A stretch of 64,000 bases of DNA from Casuarina equisetifolia (taxonomy: Eukaryota; Streptophyta; Magnoliopsida; Fagales; Casuarinaceae). Made by a program: the position numbers and the translations under genes. Where the stretch lies: contig CM052357.1 in NCBI GenBank assembly GCA_028551475.1, positions 11,083,931 through 11,147,930 on the forward strand. Reading direction: 5' to 3'. Under the pieces are notes generated by a model. The model searched no databases and was not told where the DNA came from. It saw nothing but the letters and a program-made list of their open reading frames with translations. Below are positions 35,675 to 47,079 of the stretch, piece by piece; position 1 is the first letter of the stretch, and every line of letters begins with the position of its first letter.

Positions 35675-36570
35675 GATTGGGAATTCTGAGCCTTCTATTT
35701 GACATTGCTTTTATTTTTGTAATCATAATTAAAGTTTTTTTAATATGTGAGACAAGCAGCTGGTGAGTTCTGCGTGTGGATGGATGCCTTTCTCTTGGAG
35801 ATATCTGCTAATTTGATTTCAGTGTTGTCAGCGTGAATGTCATGCCTAGGGTATGCTAAATAAGGAATTTAATTCCAATTGATTATGTTATATTTTTTTA
35901 GATTATTTTAATTAAAAAGATTGAGTAGTTTTGAAAATGTCTAAAACCCAATCAATTTAGGAATCTGAAATCCAGTTGTTTTAAGAATCCAAAATCCAAT
36001 CATATTGAGTTAAAAATTAGGCTATAAATAAAGAGCCAGGGAAAAGGTAAAGCATGCTTATTGAAGAAATTGAAATCTTAGCTTGGCCTTCATAATTAAA
36101 GAAACTTTATGTTCTCAATCTTAAGAATTTGTGCATTGCTTTCTTTTTTTAAGTTGTTATTTTGTTTGAGTTTTTAATGTAGTTTGGTATCTTGTTTTCA
36201 TTGGTATTATTTTGATTCCAAGAGCACAATCCTAAGTCATAAAAATGTTTGATGACCTCTGTTTAAAATAGTGAGTAAAGTGAATACACGGTCCCTTCAA
36301 GGAGGAAGGTGGTAAAGAGCCTCCTTCCACGGAACTCAAGATTTCATAATATTTTAAACGGCACGGCCATTTGGCAATTTCCTTTCCTCTTGTTTACGTT
36401 GTTTTGTCCAAATTTATTCTCTCTTGGAGATGTTCAAGACTTTCTATTTTCGCTTTGGTAAAGGAGAAAATGTATTAAGGTAAAATAGAGCTTGTACAAA
36501 ACCTAAGACTTTTGTAACTATTGTCAATGAATTTGATGAACTTTGCATAAAAAAGAAAAAAAATAAAGGT
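35675..36570. other. 3' flank of the DFR-like gene
   Basis: The probable 3' UTR is AT-rich with taatcataattaaag near 35720. No further gene was seen up to the LINE. Confidence 0.4.
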
Positions 36571-36581
36571 AAAATAAACTC

Positions 36582-37580
36582 TAAAAAAAATAGAGGTAGA
36601 CTAAACATTTTTTATGGGTGAGCAATTTTACAGATCATAAAACTCATAAGATTACTTGGCAAGTTGTTTATTCACCTAAAAAGGAAGGAGAACTTGGGTT
36701 ACTAGATTTTAAAGTGTAGAATAAGGTTTTGTTAGGGAGGTCACTCTAAAATCTCATCAATTATCCAAGTTCATCTTTATGGAGTAAATGGATTTATAGT
36801 ACTAAATGTAAAAGATTTTTAGTAATGCATCTTGACATCAAAGGAAATATGACATGGAGTTAGAGAGGTCTTCTTAAATTACGACCAATTCTCATATCTA
36901 CACTCTCTAGACCTTTTTATTATTGTAAAGAGACATATAATGATTTGCACCAAGTTAATATTAAGGTTAAATAGCATGACTTGATATGGTCAAGTAAATA
37001 GCAGACACAATTTCATTAGATAGCTCATATGTAGAGATAGACTTCCTACAGTAGATGTTGTATCTCAATGGCTTTCCTTAATTGACCTATCTTGTAATTT
37101 ATGTGGTTCTCAATTGGAAAGTAAGTCTCACTTGTTTTTTCAATGTCCTTGGACTAACAAAATATGGCAGAGTATACTTACACAACAAGGTATACGTAAG
37201 AATATTGATGATTGGAATTCTAAACTACAATGGGTGGTTAAAGCAACAAAAGGCAAAGATTTGGCTACAAAACTTCTTAAACTTTCTTTTTTAGCTTGCA
37301 TGTATTGTATATAGTTTGAATGTAATCATAGATGTTTTCAAAATAAGACTGTTGAAATCTCAATTTTATTAGCTAGAATCAAGAAAGTGATATGCGGAAA
37401 GGCATCTCTATTTAGAAATATCAAACTCCTTTAGACAAATATTTTATTATGTCATAATTGGAGGATTCCACATTCAATTTTCTCTTAGATAAATTGTAAT
37501 GTTAGAGTGTGCCTCTAAGCTTTTGTACTATTTTATTTTTCAATGAATAAACTCACATATTCATAAAAATAAAATAAAAT
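36582..37580 (+). mobile_element. 5'-truncated LINE (L1 clade) with target duplication
   Basis: The translated remnant has the region downstream of plant L1 RT (KITWQVVYSPKKEGELGLLD, then SLWSKWIYS) and the zinc-binding zf-RVT domain (37080-37260: CNLCGSQLESKSHLFFQCPW then NKIWQS), with several stops. The 3' end has (AAATA)n. The 11-bp word aaaataaactc flanks it at 36571-36581 and 37581-37591, which looks like a target-site duplication although part of it could be tail sequence. It is long dead. Confidence 0.75.
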
Positions 37581-37599
37581 AAAATAAACTCATTGCCTA

Positions 37600-40500
37600 C
37601 CAATCCTAAGTCATAATAGTGATACCTACTAAGGATGACTTAAAGTCTCAAAGTAGTCCCACATGATTTGGAAGTTTATGTTGTTAACTCATTTTTGTGA
37701 GCTCATATAATGTGAACTTATATCAATGAATATAAATTATTAATCATAAAAGGGTGTATGAATGTAAACCTTGTTGTTGCATTAGAATTGGGCAGATATT
37801 ACCCTTGTTGCAATTATATGACTAGATAATATGAGCCAATATTTATCTTATAGGTTTGTGATAAGTTAATCTATTACAATAAATACATCAATGATTGACT
37901 AGGTCTCTCCTCTAGCTTTTTAATAAATTCACTAAAATTTTCCTAAAGATAAATACTTGTAATAATGGTAAGTATGGTGATGCACTAAAATAAAGTTATG
38001 AGAAAATGTCCTTCAAGGATATTTTCATCCTTTTGTGCTCTCAACAAGATGAAAAATCTCTACACAAAACACACATGTGTTCATTATTATTCACAATTGT
38101 TCATTAATATTCATAAAGAAAGTAGAACACTATGCACTCCCACCATCTTCATTCTCTCATGGTTTTCCTTTAACTTTGGCTTTCTCTTCTAACCAATGAA
38201 GAAGTAGAGGGTAAGACCTAGCTTACTAAAAACAACTATGGACCAATCAAGTGTGAATCTCACTTAATACCATGGTATAGGTTTTTCCCAAAATGCATTT
38301 CATTCCTTCATTATTAACGTTAGATCCTAGAAAAAACTTTTTTTTGAAGCTACATTTTCTAAAATTTGGTATTGGATCATTCATAGTATCAAACTAGAAA
38401 ACAAAATCAAGTTAAAAATGAAATTTTAGGGTTAAAGTTTGGCTTTTAGGTTTTCCATTGTTTTTCTCCTTTTAAAGTTTCAAACTCCAATCCAAGCCCA
38501 ACTGGTGTCAATTATCATTGATTAACACTGAGAGTGACAATACGAACCTCTAGTAGTTTTAGGCGTGCCTAGATCTGCTACTCATGGGCATTTTCCAATT
38601 AGGTTAAAACTTTACATGTATAAAACCAAAATGGGTCTACTAATTGGTGAATTGACACCATATGGTGTGTTAGAGGTTGGTTATGCACCAATGAGCATGG
38701 CGGTGTTAAGATCAGCCAGAGAAAGAATCGACTAGATGTTGAATTGGGCATATCAGTTTCAAAAACTATTTGAATTGGTTGATATGGGCCAAAAAGGCCA
38801 AACTGGGTTGAACCAAATTAGCAGGTCCTTTCAATAACACGTGGGAGACCTTGACAAACCCTAATTTCAACCCATATCATGAAAAGACTTAGAACATGAT
38901 GATATATGTTTCATTTAGTTATAATCATATTTGATTGATGATTGTAGGTGAAATATATGAGTTTATTGTGTGATAAAATTTCATGTACAATAACTATATA
39001 TTGTATTGTTGTGTACTTAATTAATACTAATTCTATGGCTATACAACGATTTTTTTTAAGATTTGACACATATTAAGCCATATAGCATGCATTTAAGGTA
39101 ACACTTCTGGCATGCTTAGGCATGATTCAAAGACAAAAGCCTTTAGTCTTTTAGGCCCAAGTTACACATCTAGATTGTGAGTGCCATATGGTATATCCCA
39201 TGGCATAAGTTGGTCTTGAGGTTTGGTTTGGGTGGGGGTTATCATAATGGCACAACTTGATTGGATCATGAGATTGTGATCATGTGCATTAGGTTAGGGT
39301 TATCATATTGTATATATCTAGATTAAAAAGGGTGTTCTAAGAATGCCTTCTTTGCCATTATTCTTATCAAAATGCCAAATTGTTACCTAATGGGTTAAGT
39401 TCTTATTTTATTGTGTTTGTGCATGACCTCCTTTTTTCTTTCTTTATTAAAACTCATACACTTAAATTCACATGTGTGTATGCTCAATTCTATATCTTAT
39501 TGTCACTAGCTCACCACAAAGCTAATAGGCTAGACTACCCTTCTTGGAGTTTGGTGTCTTCTCTCACCAACCCAAGCATGTGGTTTAGACTTGTGTTTAA
39601 AAGCCTTGTTAACAAAAATGTTCTATCTGTTTTTCAAAAGGATGATTTTTTGTTACATTGATAGTAAATCAACGATACATGATATAGTTGATATTCTTCA
39701 TTGGTCAGAAATATCTTTGGTTTGCTTGAAGTCTAGATTTGCCATATTCAACAAGATTTGACTTTATTTCATTAAGCAAGAAAGGGATACATCATAAGTG
39801 ATTGGCTACGCTGAACTTAGTGAAGCTCGAACTTGTGTCTCTCTTTCTATCCCAATTTTTTTTTTATTAAAATTAGTTAAAGAGGGAATGAGCCACCAGG
39901 CAGGTGACGGATTGTCTCTTACATCTGCAAGATAAGGCCTGTGACGAATATTTCTCTTTGCATAGTCGAGTCTCTTGTGGTCTATAGGAATCTTTGAAAG
40001 TAACTCTTACTAGTAATTGTAGCTTGGGAACTACAAGTAGTGTAGTCAAAACGCTTGATAAACTTAAAGCGAAGGGGAAATTTCCCTTGATAGCCCAAGC
40101 TAAGGGGAAGATATTCATATTTAAACATTATCTAAATTTTGCATATCTCTTATGTAAAATTATACTTCTCAACACCTTTTTTTTTCCTTCCTTTTCATTT
40201 CAGGCAATCAACACCCCTTATAAATTGATAGATTTTTAGGTTTAACATGAGAGATACAAGGTAATTTTTTTCTAATTTTTGTTGTTGTTGTTATAGTTTT
40301 AATCCTATTCTTTCTTTTGCCACCCCTTTTTATACCTTTATCATCATATTCGCATTATGCTATTCTCAAGGGAGAACTACAACAGATTTCATTTGTATTC
40401 TTAATAACTAAATTACTACACCACCAAGTTGTAGGATAACCAACCTAAAGCACTTTTTTCTTTTTGCAAATTGAGTTTGTTTAAACCCATGATTATATTT

Positions 40501-40860
40501 ATTTATAAAAACCAATTCTCATCCTTTAGATCTGCATAATTCATGTCATAACAATTGATTTGAGTAAAGAAAAAGAATCCATTTTGGATTTTCAATCCTG
40601 ATTACCTACCTCTCATGAATGTTGATTCACCAAGGTCGTAATCATCTTTATTGTTCTAAGTTTATACAAATTCTAAATTAAACTTATTTAATAAATAAAT
40701 TGAGCTTGGTCCATGCCTAATCAAGTTAAACTTGCGCGCATAAACAACTTAGTTAGTTTAAAACCCTGGATAAGGATAAAGAAGCAAGAACACTCACCTT
40801 AGGATGATAGTTTTCCTTAAATAAAACTTCACCCGCCCACCTTTTTCATTGCTAAAACGT
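37600..40860. other. Long intergenic region without a supported gene
   Basis: About 3.3 kb is AT-rich and has no domain-bearing frame. Blocks such as catggcataagttgg and ggcacaacttgattgg (39200-39270) loosely resemble the copia leader near 26120, so it may be an eroded LTR-element leader. The frames at 39380-39661 and 39994-40239 carry no recognisable features. Confidence 0.45.
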
Positions 40861-40889
40861 CCATGCCCATGGCTTTTCACCAGCATATG

Positions 40890-40897
40890 CACGTGGC
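40890..40897 (+). promoter_or_regulatory. G-box/ABRE-like motif upstream of the first FFPTDFFYPR gene
   Basis: CACGTGGC is a perfect G-box with the ABRE extension, which bZIP and bHLH factors bind. A related block with atgcgcgtggctctcacgaa follows about 40 bp later (from 40931), so the motif region is partly duplicated. It lies about 310 bp before the ATG. Confidence 0.45.
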
Positions 40898-41121
40898 TCT
40901 GCGGGTGCTGACCCGACCGGCACGAAAGCACATGCGCGTGGCTCTCACGAAAGGGCCGTATAGTTATTATAAGACGGAACTTCCCCTAGATTTGAATAGC
41001 CCAATCCCTCGGTTCAGAAACAGGGGCGGCCCTTCCGCGTACGAAAGAAGCTTCTATTTCTGGACGGAATTCGAAGCTACTGACTTCTGGCCCAAGTCAA
41101 GCTGAAATCGCATTTTCCTCT

Positions 41122-41129
41122 CTATAAAT
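41122..41129 (+). promoter_or_regulatory. TATA box of the first FFPTDFFYPR gene
   Basis: CTATAAAT lies about 75 bp upstream of the ATG at 41201, in a pyrimidine-rich context typical of plant core promoters. Confidence 0.5.
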
Positions 41130-41200
41130 TCTCTCCCCACAGGCGAAAATCACCCATCAAAGAAGACACCCAGTTCATAATCTTCTCTTCCAAAGCTTCA

Positions 41201-41503
41201 ATGACGCTTCAATTTTATTTCTTTCCTACTGATTTCTTTTATCCTCGTACGAGTCCCGTCAATGGGGAGAGCAACGGCAAGCCAGTTCTTCTTGTCAACC
41301 CTCCGGACGCTGCTACAGGCGACCTTGAAAAGTCCAAAGCCATCATGGTTCAGAGCGACGTGAGAAACAGCAAGAAGCTTTGTTATCAAGCTCCTCCCTC
41401 CAGAGCTCTGGTTCTTTCTCCATTATTAAGAGCGAGTTGCGTCGCAAAAGACCCGTTGTGGCAGACTCTGTCAAGAACTCCAGCTAATCCTGTTTTGTTT
41501 TAA
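41201..41503 (+). CDS. Small protein with N-terminal FFPTDFFYPR motif, copy 1 (function unknown)
   Basis: A single-exon frame of 100 codons starts at an ATG in a good plant context behind a TATA box and G-box. Residues 7-16 (FFPTDFFYPR) are shared almost exactly with the gene at 44829, and both frames are otherwise low-complexity and polar. There is no signal peptide, membrane span or known enzyme motif. The rest (Pro, Ser and charged residues) looks disordered. I recognise it only as a short plant-type protein defined by its N-terminus. Base composition is less AT-rich than the surroundings, which supports real coding. The 3.6-kb spacing to its relative suggests tandem gene duplication. Confidence 0.72.
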   Translation: MTLQFYFFPTDFFYPRTSPVNGESNGKPVLLVNPPDAATGDLEKSKAIMVQSDVRNSKKLCYQAPPSRALVLSPLLRASCVAKDPLWQTLSRTPANPVLF

Positions 41504-41799
41504 CTGCAGACTAGGGCTCTAATTGGTGTTTTTGGATTGTTTTGGTACCATTTAATTGCAATCTTTTGCCTTGATTGCTGCTTTTTGCCATGAAACAGTA
41601 TAGTTTTTCCTCCTTCATTGGGTTGTTCTATCTTCTCTTCGAAAGATGTTCATTATGTTCATCACAAGTTGAATGTAAATCAATTTATTTTAAAGATCAG
41701 AAATTGTTTTCAAGTTTAATAAGCAATGATATGGAAGTGCTTTGAATGAGAAAAACTTTATATTAATAGTTCTTTTTTTTTAACACACATACACAGGTT

Positions 41800-41905
41800 T
41801 TATATTAATAATCTTTTTTTTTTAACTCGCATACACTAAGAAGGGAAAGTGAGTTTCGAACTCCTAACCTATTGGACTCACATATCAAAATTCTTTAATG
41901 GGGTA
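41800..41905 (-). repeat. SINE-like fragment with a B-box
   Basis: On the minus strand the word gagttcgaaactc at about 41851-41863 resembles the RNA polymerase III B box (GGTTCGANNCC). An A-rich tail follows it on the same strand. The block attggactcacatatcaaaa recurs at 43554. The A box is not recognisable in this copy. Confidence 0.4.
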
Positions 41906-41957
41906 GATTAGGTTTCTCTTTTAAAAATCACTTCTATTTGTGTTTAATTACTTTTTA

Positions 41958-43383
41958 TGTAATCTAATATGACATTGAAAGATATAAAGCTTAATCAGCA
42001 AGCTAATCAAACACAAAGAAAATAAGACACAAATTTATACGATTGAAGTCTACTTTACTACAAAGTTAAGGAGAAACTTTCTCCTATACTTTTCAACTCC
42101 TCCTCAAAAAGTCAAACAATCCTTACACCAAAGATCACAATTACAATATGTGTCTCAACACACATCAAGAAGTCAAAGTTTATCAAGTTTATTACAAATT
42201 TCGAACTAAGTTTCTGTAAGATATGCAATACAAGTTCAGAAGCTTCAAATAGTTATTAAAGACTTAATACAGAGTATATGAACAAAAGTCCCAAATTCGT
42301 TCAAACCCTAACATAGTTTATTTGCAAAAAATCAACTTCAATAATAAAGTATTATGAAGCAAAAATTGATTATCTAATAAGCAAGTAATGCGCTTAGAAG
42401 TTAGTCACCCAATAAAGATCAAAATCGTAGGCTTGGATGAGCTAAAATGAGTAGTATGAGATGCTTCACAGATTGCTTTCTTTTCTTATAATTTTCAGAC
42501 CTCTAACAATGGTGAAGACAAACTTGCTTAAATACCTTTAGAACAACTAATCTTTCACTTTAAAAAGTCATTCTAACACTTATGAGCACCATCAAGTGTT
42601 CTTCCCGTTGGAGTTGATTAATTTCCTTCTTCTCTATCCATTTTCGACCTTAAGAGAGACAAATTATCAAGGTTAAGGTTTTGCCTTCGTTTATTTCAAA
42701 ACCCCATCCAAAACGGCGCAATTTTGGTCTCAACTTAAATTTCTATAATTTGGGTTCTGTGGAGCAAGTTTGAGGTCTCACTCAAATCTTCTTCAATTCT
42801 CTCCAATCTTAAATCAATTCTTTGTGGGTCTTTCACAGATTGATAAAGCATCTTTTTCCTTACAAAAATCTTTTGAAATCATCTTCAGAAGCCCTCTAAT
42901 ATGCTTCCAATTTCACTTTTGAGCAGTTAGGGCAAAAATTCTACAAGCTTCACCATTTCTTCAAATTGATCCTCTATAAGCAGTGAGTCTTTGATTTCTC
43001 TTCACATAATTCTTCTCATTTTCATTAACTTTCCAACGAGCTATCTTGTGTCCTAATTGGAGGTGAAATGGGCGGTCGAATCTACTAATGAATTCATAGC
43101 GTCACCGTAGGTCAGATTTTGGGTCACAGCTCTTTAGTTGATCACGGGTCGTGCATTTTGGATTGCATCGCGCATTGGGTCGTGCTTTGGGCCTGAGTCG
43201 CACTCTGATCCTGAGTCACATTCTCTGGACTGGGTCACACCTCTCTGGATTGGGTCAGACTTTTGAACTAAGCTCATTTTAACCCAATTTCCTACATACA
43301 ATTTTAACATTAGTTTTTTTATAAAACTCATAAATAATCATATATTAATTATAATTCTATTTAATTATCAATATATTCCAACA
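41958..43383 (-). mobile_element. Candidate solo LTR of a Sirevirus-like element
   Basis: On the minus strand this 1.43-kb block starts TGTTGGAATATATTG and ends GATTACA. The inner part reads ggagttgaaaagtataggag with cttctccttaac-like sequence, echoing gagttgtgaagtgtaggaga and gatttctcctaac in the Sirevirus LTR at 7470-7500, in the same relative place. No gag or pol flanks it. No convincing target duplication was found, so the ends are tentative. Confidence 0.5.
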
Positions 43384-43496
43384 AAATGGTTATAATATTT
43401 TCATATTATAAATCTCATTTTTCTCATTATCAAAATGTTTATATATTCTAATATCATTAAAATATATTCCAACATAAACATATCAAAATTCTTTAA

Positions 43497-43610
43497 CTTT
43501 TTACCATTAACTCACATACTGAGAAGATAAAGTGGGTTTCAAACTCCTAACCTATTGGATTCACATATCAAAATTCTTTAACTTTTTACCATTAAGCCAA
43601 GAGAAAGATC
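43497..43610 (-). mobile_element. Candidate tRNA-derived SINE
   Basis: The minus strand carries TGGCTTAATGG (43599-43589), which fits a polymerase III A box, and 45 bp later AGTTTGAAACC (43545-43535), which fits a B box. The same module is found near 41850. An 89-bp tandem overlap (atatcaaaattctttaact at about 43478 and 43567) shows local duplication. It has no tRNA-like anticodon arm that I can draw. Confidence 0.42.
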
Positions 43611-43619
43611 CCTTAATTA

Positions 43620-44800
43620 TAAATTATCCAAATTGTTAAAATATTAAAGAAGAAACGACATTGTTTCATCACAAGTTAAATGCAAACGAAATTATACAAT
43701 TGTTGGGTGAACAAAAATCTTTTGTGAGAAGAGTAGAAATTGTTTTTTGGGTTTAACAAGAAATGATATGGAAGTGTTTTGATTGGAAATGACTTCAAAG
43801 ATTGTGTAAGTGCTTTAGTAAAAGATAATTTCAAAGATTGCAGAAGAGTTTTAATCAAAAATAACTTCTAAAATATTTAAATTTATAAATTTGTTATAGA
43901 TAGTAGTATTTGATTTGAGATTACAGATTTAAAAAAAAAAATTGTTTGGTATTACTATTCATATATACAATTTAAAATTTCAACTCAAAGGAGTGTTTTA
44001 GAGTTGTCAAACGTCAAGCGTGTTTCAATAAAAGTTATTCACACAAATTTTCTTCTTCTTTTTTCAATAAATTCTAGAACTCTTAGAATTAAAATGGTCT
44101 AACCCAGACTTCTACAGCTACTCTACGTCACTATCCCACTTAACTTGGACCCCCCTGTTACTCTTCTCATGTTCCAACCTCAAAAAAAAAAAAAAAAAAA
44201 AGGAGCATGATATTTGTTCATGATAGCTTTGTGGACCATCCCAAAGCGCCGCCAAAGTAACTTCAGCCACAACAGGAGTCAAATTCTTATAGCCACAGCT
44301 TGTGCCAAAGTTTTCCTGTGCCTTCTAGAATTGGTCCAATTTCTCCAAACGTGTTTTGCTGGCTTTCGAGAAGAAAGAATTTTTTGGATAGTTTTGTCCT
44401 CTCTTTGAACCTTCTTTTGGAGAGGACGATGAATTTTTTTATTTTTTTTTTTTACACATACATCCGAACATCGAATTTGGAATACCCAAATTCCATTAAG
44501 TACAGAATCATCATACCGATTTTGGTGCTTTCCATACACTTGTATGGAAAGCAAACCTAAGAGAACCCATTTGGAGAAAAGATGATTTGGGGCCGCAAGA
44601 GATCTTGTCCTGCAAGTCTTTAAAAGCTAGCCACGGAATATGCGAGGAATGTGCAGCGTGGCTCCCGTACGAGTCAAACTGCCAAAGCCACGAAACAAAG
44701 AATACAATTATACGCTGCGACTGGTCGCGCTTCCCAAGAGCTTGCGCCCCAAGTCATTATAAGCGGCCCTTGTCCCTTCCCTTTAAAATAGTAGCAGCGT
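43620..44800. other. Intergenic region between SINE-like element and second FFPTDFFYPR gene
   Basis: The segment 43665-43790 (catcacaagttaaatg, aatgatatggaagtg) resembles 41650-41755 downstream of the first copy, so some 3'-flank sequence is duplicated. The promoter side (44640-44800) is GC-richer. The overlapping open frames at 44279-44560 on both strands have no support. Confidence 0.5.
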
Positions 44801-44828
44801 TTTGGACGACTAAACGAGAGAAACTTCG

Positions 44829-45068
44829 ATGGCAGGCCTTCAGTACAATTTCTTCCCCACTGACTTCTTCTACCCTCGCCCACCGCCGGCGGCCGCGGAT
44901 GCTACCCAACAGAGCGTTGTGCTTCCCCTTCAAACCCGAAGGAGAGACGCCGCCGATGAGAATGAGCAGCGCAATAGCCTTGTTCTTAGTAGTCGACGTG
45001 AGATCAAGATGATCACGGCTCCTCAAGCAGGCAGCGAGAGCATAGAAAACATCTCAAGTTCTCAGTAG
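44829..45068 (+). CDS. Small protein with N-terminal FFPTDFFYPR motif, copy 2 (function unknown)
   Basis: A 79-codon single-exon frame begins MAGLQYNFFPTDFFYPRP, almost the same N-terminus as the gene at 41201. Residues 18-40 are Pro, Ala and Arg rich and the remainder is polar, with no hydrophobic segment. The ATG follows a TATAAG-type box near 44759-44764 and a short 5' UTR. Of the two paralogues this is the shorter, and similarity is confined to roughly the first 20 residues, so the C-terminal part evolves quickly. Function cannot be read from the sequence. Longer frames on the opposite strand across the same region are antisense shadows. Confidence 0.72.
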   Translation: MAGLQYNFFPTDFFYPRPPPAAADATQQSVVLPLQTRRRDAADENEQRNSLVLSSRREIKMITAPQAGSESIENISSSQ

Positions 45069-47079
45069 ATCCGCCTTCTACGTTGCTGTGGATCCCGGAA
45101 GATCGAAAAGAGACTGCTTGATTGTTTTGTATGAATGTTTTTTTTTGTGCCTTATAATATGTAATTTATGCATCTTTTCAAGCCCCAGTTTATGTAATCG
45201 GGCTTTGCCAGTTTTGATTCAGTAATAAGCTTCGATGATCGAAGTTACTTCAGTTCTCTACCAGCCATGAAAATACAATCTCTACTGTTGATTAAACATG
45301 CTTTGCCTTTGGAAGACCATACACGAAAGTCAAATTTGTCAGCACTATTATTTCCTCCACAATCTCCACCAACCCAATATCTCATCGATGGTCAGGTCAT
45401 AATGGCAGACCAACAAGGTTGGTGAGTCTACCTTTGCCCATTTTCTTTGCAACCGTCATTAATCTGCCTATTCTCCGACGAAAAAAGTTTACTTAAACAA
45501 GGAAACAAAGGATTGTGCTTGTTCTTGAACCCTTTATGTTTTTGATTTTGTATCCTTAGAATATTTGATATGATCTTCAACTATTATGTCAAAAAGTTTA
45601 AACCTGTTGGCTAGTAAACAAGATCCCCAACCATCATGTTAAAAGGTTTAGATTTATAACTAGAATGCCCTCCAATATTGTGATCCCCAACCCTAAAAGA
45701 CAACCTATTAATTAGCCAAGAATCAATAGACCTATTGACTAGAAGCCCTCTAATATTATGATCTCCAACCATCATGTTAAAAGGCTTAGACCTATTAATT
45801 AGTCAAGAATCAATCTATTTAAACTGTAACAATATTGATAGATAACTTGATTCGGATATTGAGGAATATACGCCATAACAAGAAGAACAGAAAACTCAGA
45901 TAGACAAGAACTATGATTTCATCTGGTATAAGGGTACAAACATAGAAACCTCAAGAAGAAAAAGACAACTCCGTTCAGTACAAGTACTCTCCGTCCTAAA
46001 GATTGTTAAGTTCGTCACCCTTTCTGTTTTCATGGGATAAAAACAACGCATAGGAATCAGATGTCGGTAAAATCTGCATCACAATTGACAACCAAGCAAA
46101 GGATCAATTCTTCTGACAAAGACGTGGCGTAAAAATCAAGGAATGGATGTGCTGTGTTGTTTGGTTTTGGACTTTACCAGATCTCCCCTGATTTTTGTGT
46201 GCTCCGCTGTTTGCTGGAGAAGAGTTTTTGCCCATCGGCAGGTCATTGTTGCTTCAATATTACAAAATGCTTCAAGCATATTGAATCTTGGTTTCTTATA
46301 ATTTTATTTGTTCCTATCAACTCTATTCGATTCGTGCACACTAGAATTTGTTTTACGCAAATAATGGAGTTTAAAGCTGGAATGGAATACCTTCTATGGC
46401 AAGAAAACCCAGGTTCATTTGGTAGTGAACAAAAATAATTTACTCTACTCTATGATCATTCAATCACACTTTTTAATTATTTAATTATGGCTCTTTTAGT
46501 GCTTGGTTTAATACTCATTTATTGGATAGTGAACAAGAAAATAACGGAATTAACAACTTTTTACGTTACAATGAGCATAGTTTTTTCATATTTATTCTTT
46601 TATCCTTATAATCTTTCTTGCAATAGAAGTACATCCTTTTCTTTTCTTTCTTGTTTCGTCATATTGTTTCTTGCTTCTTTTGTCAAAAATCACCAAAATG
46701 TTTTGTAGATGTTGAACTTTATGCATCACACGATGATCCCAAGCACTAAAAACCACACCAAACTCCAACTCCGCATTTCCAAACTAGCCCAACTAATTAA
46801 TGTTGTCCCAGCCCAATCGTTGTTCATCAACGTGACACCCATTTACTTAAAATTCAACCCAAGCTGGGAGCACATGATCTCACTGATTTCCAAAGGCAGA
46901 CCCTCTTTTATGGGCTTTGATTTCTGAAGTTTATTTATTTTTAGTCTTAGGTTTGTGAAAGCAAAAAAGCACTTAATTCAATCTGATTTTTTGCGGAAAA
47001 TTTCAAGTTACAATATTCATATATGACAAGGAAAAAAGGAACATATATATAGATACAAGTAAGAAAAGGTAAGAAATGT
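45069..47079. other. Intergenic region with a degenerate minisatellite
   Basis: From about 45570 to 45815, units of 50-80 bp recur (gatccccaaccatcatgtta, gatctccaaccatcatgtta, tattaattagccaagaatca). The remaining sequence is AT-rich. The open frames at 46154-46438, 46487-46708 and 46709-46927 lack domain features and starts in good context. Confidence 0.5.

Noticed and set aside
37600..39700. Copia LTR leader resemblance
   Set aside because: Only short blocks are similar and no LTR pair, primer site or coding remnant could be placed, so it is not called as an element.
44279..44560. Overlapping open frames on both strands upstream of the second FFPTDFFYPR gene
   Set aside because: They are antisense to each other, poly-T/A rich and lack any family motif.
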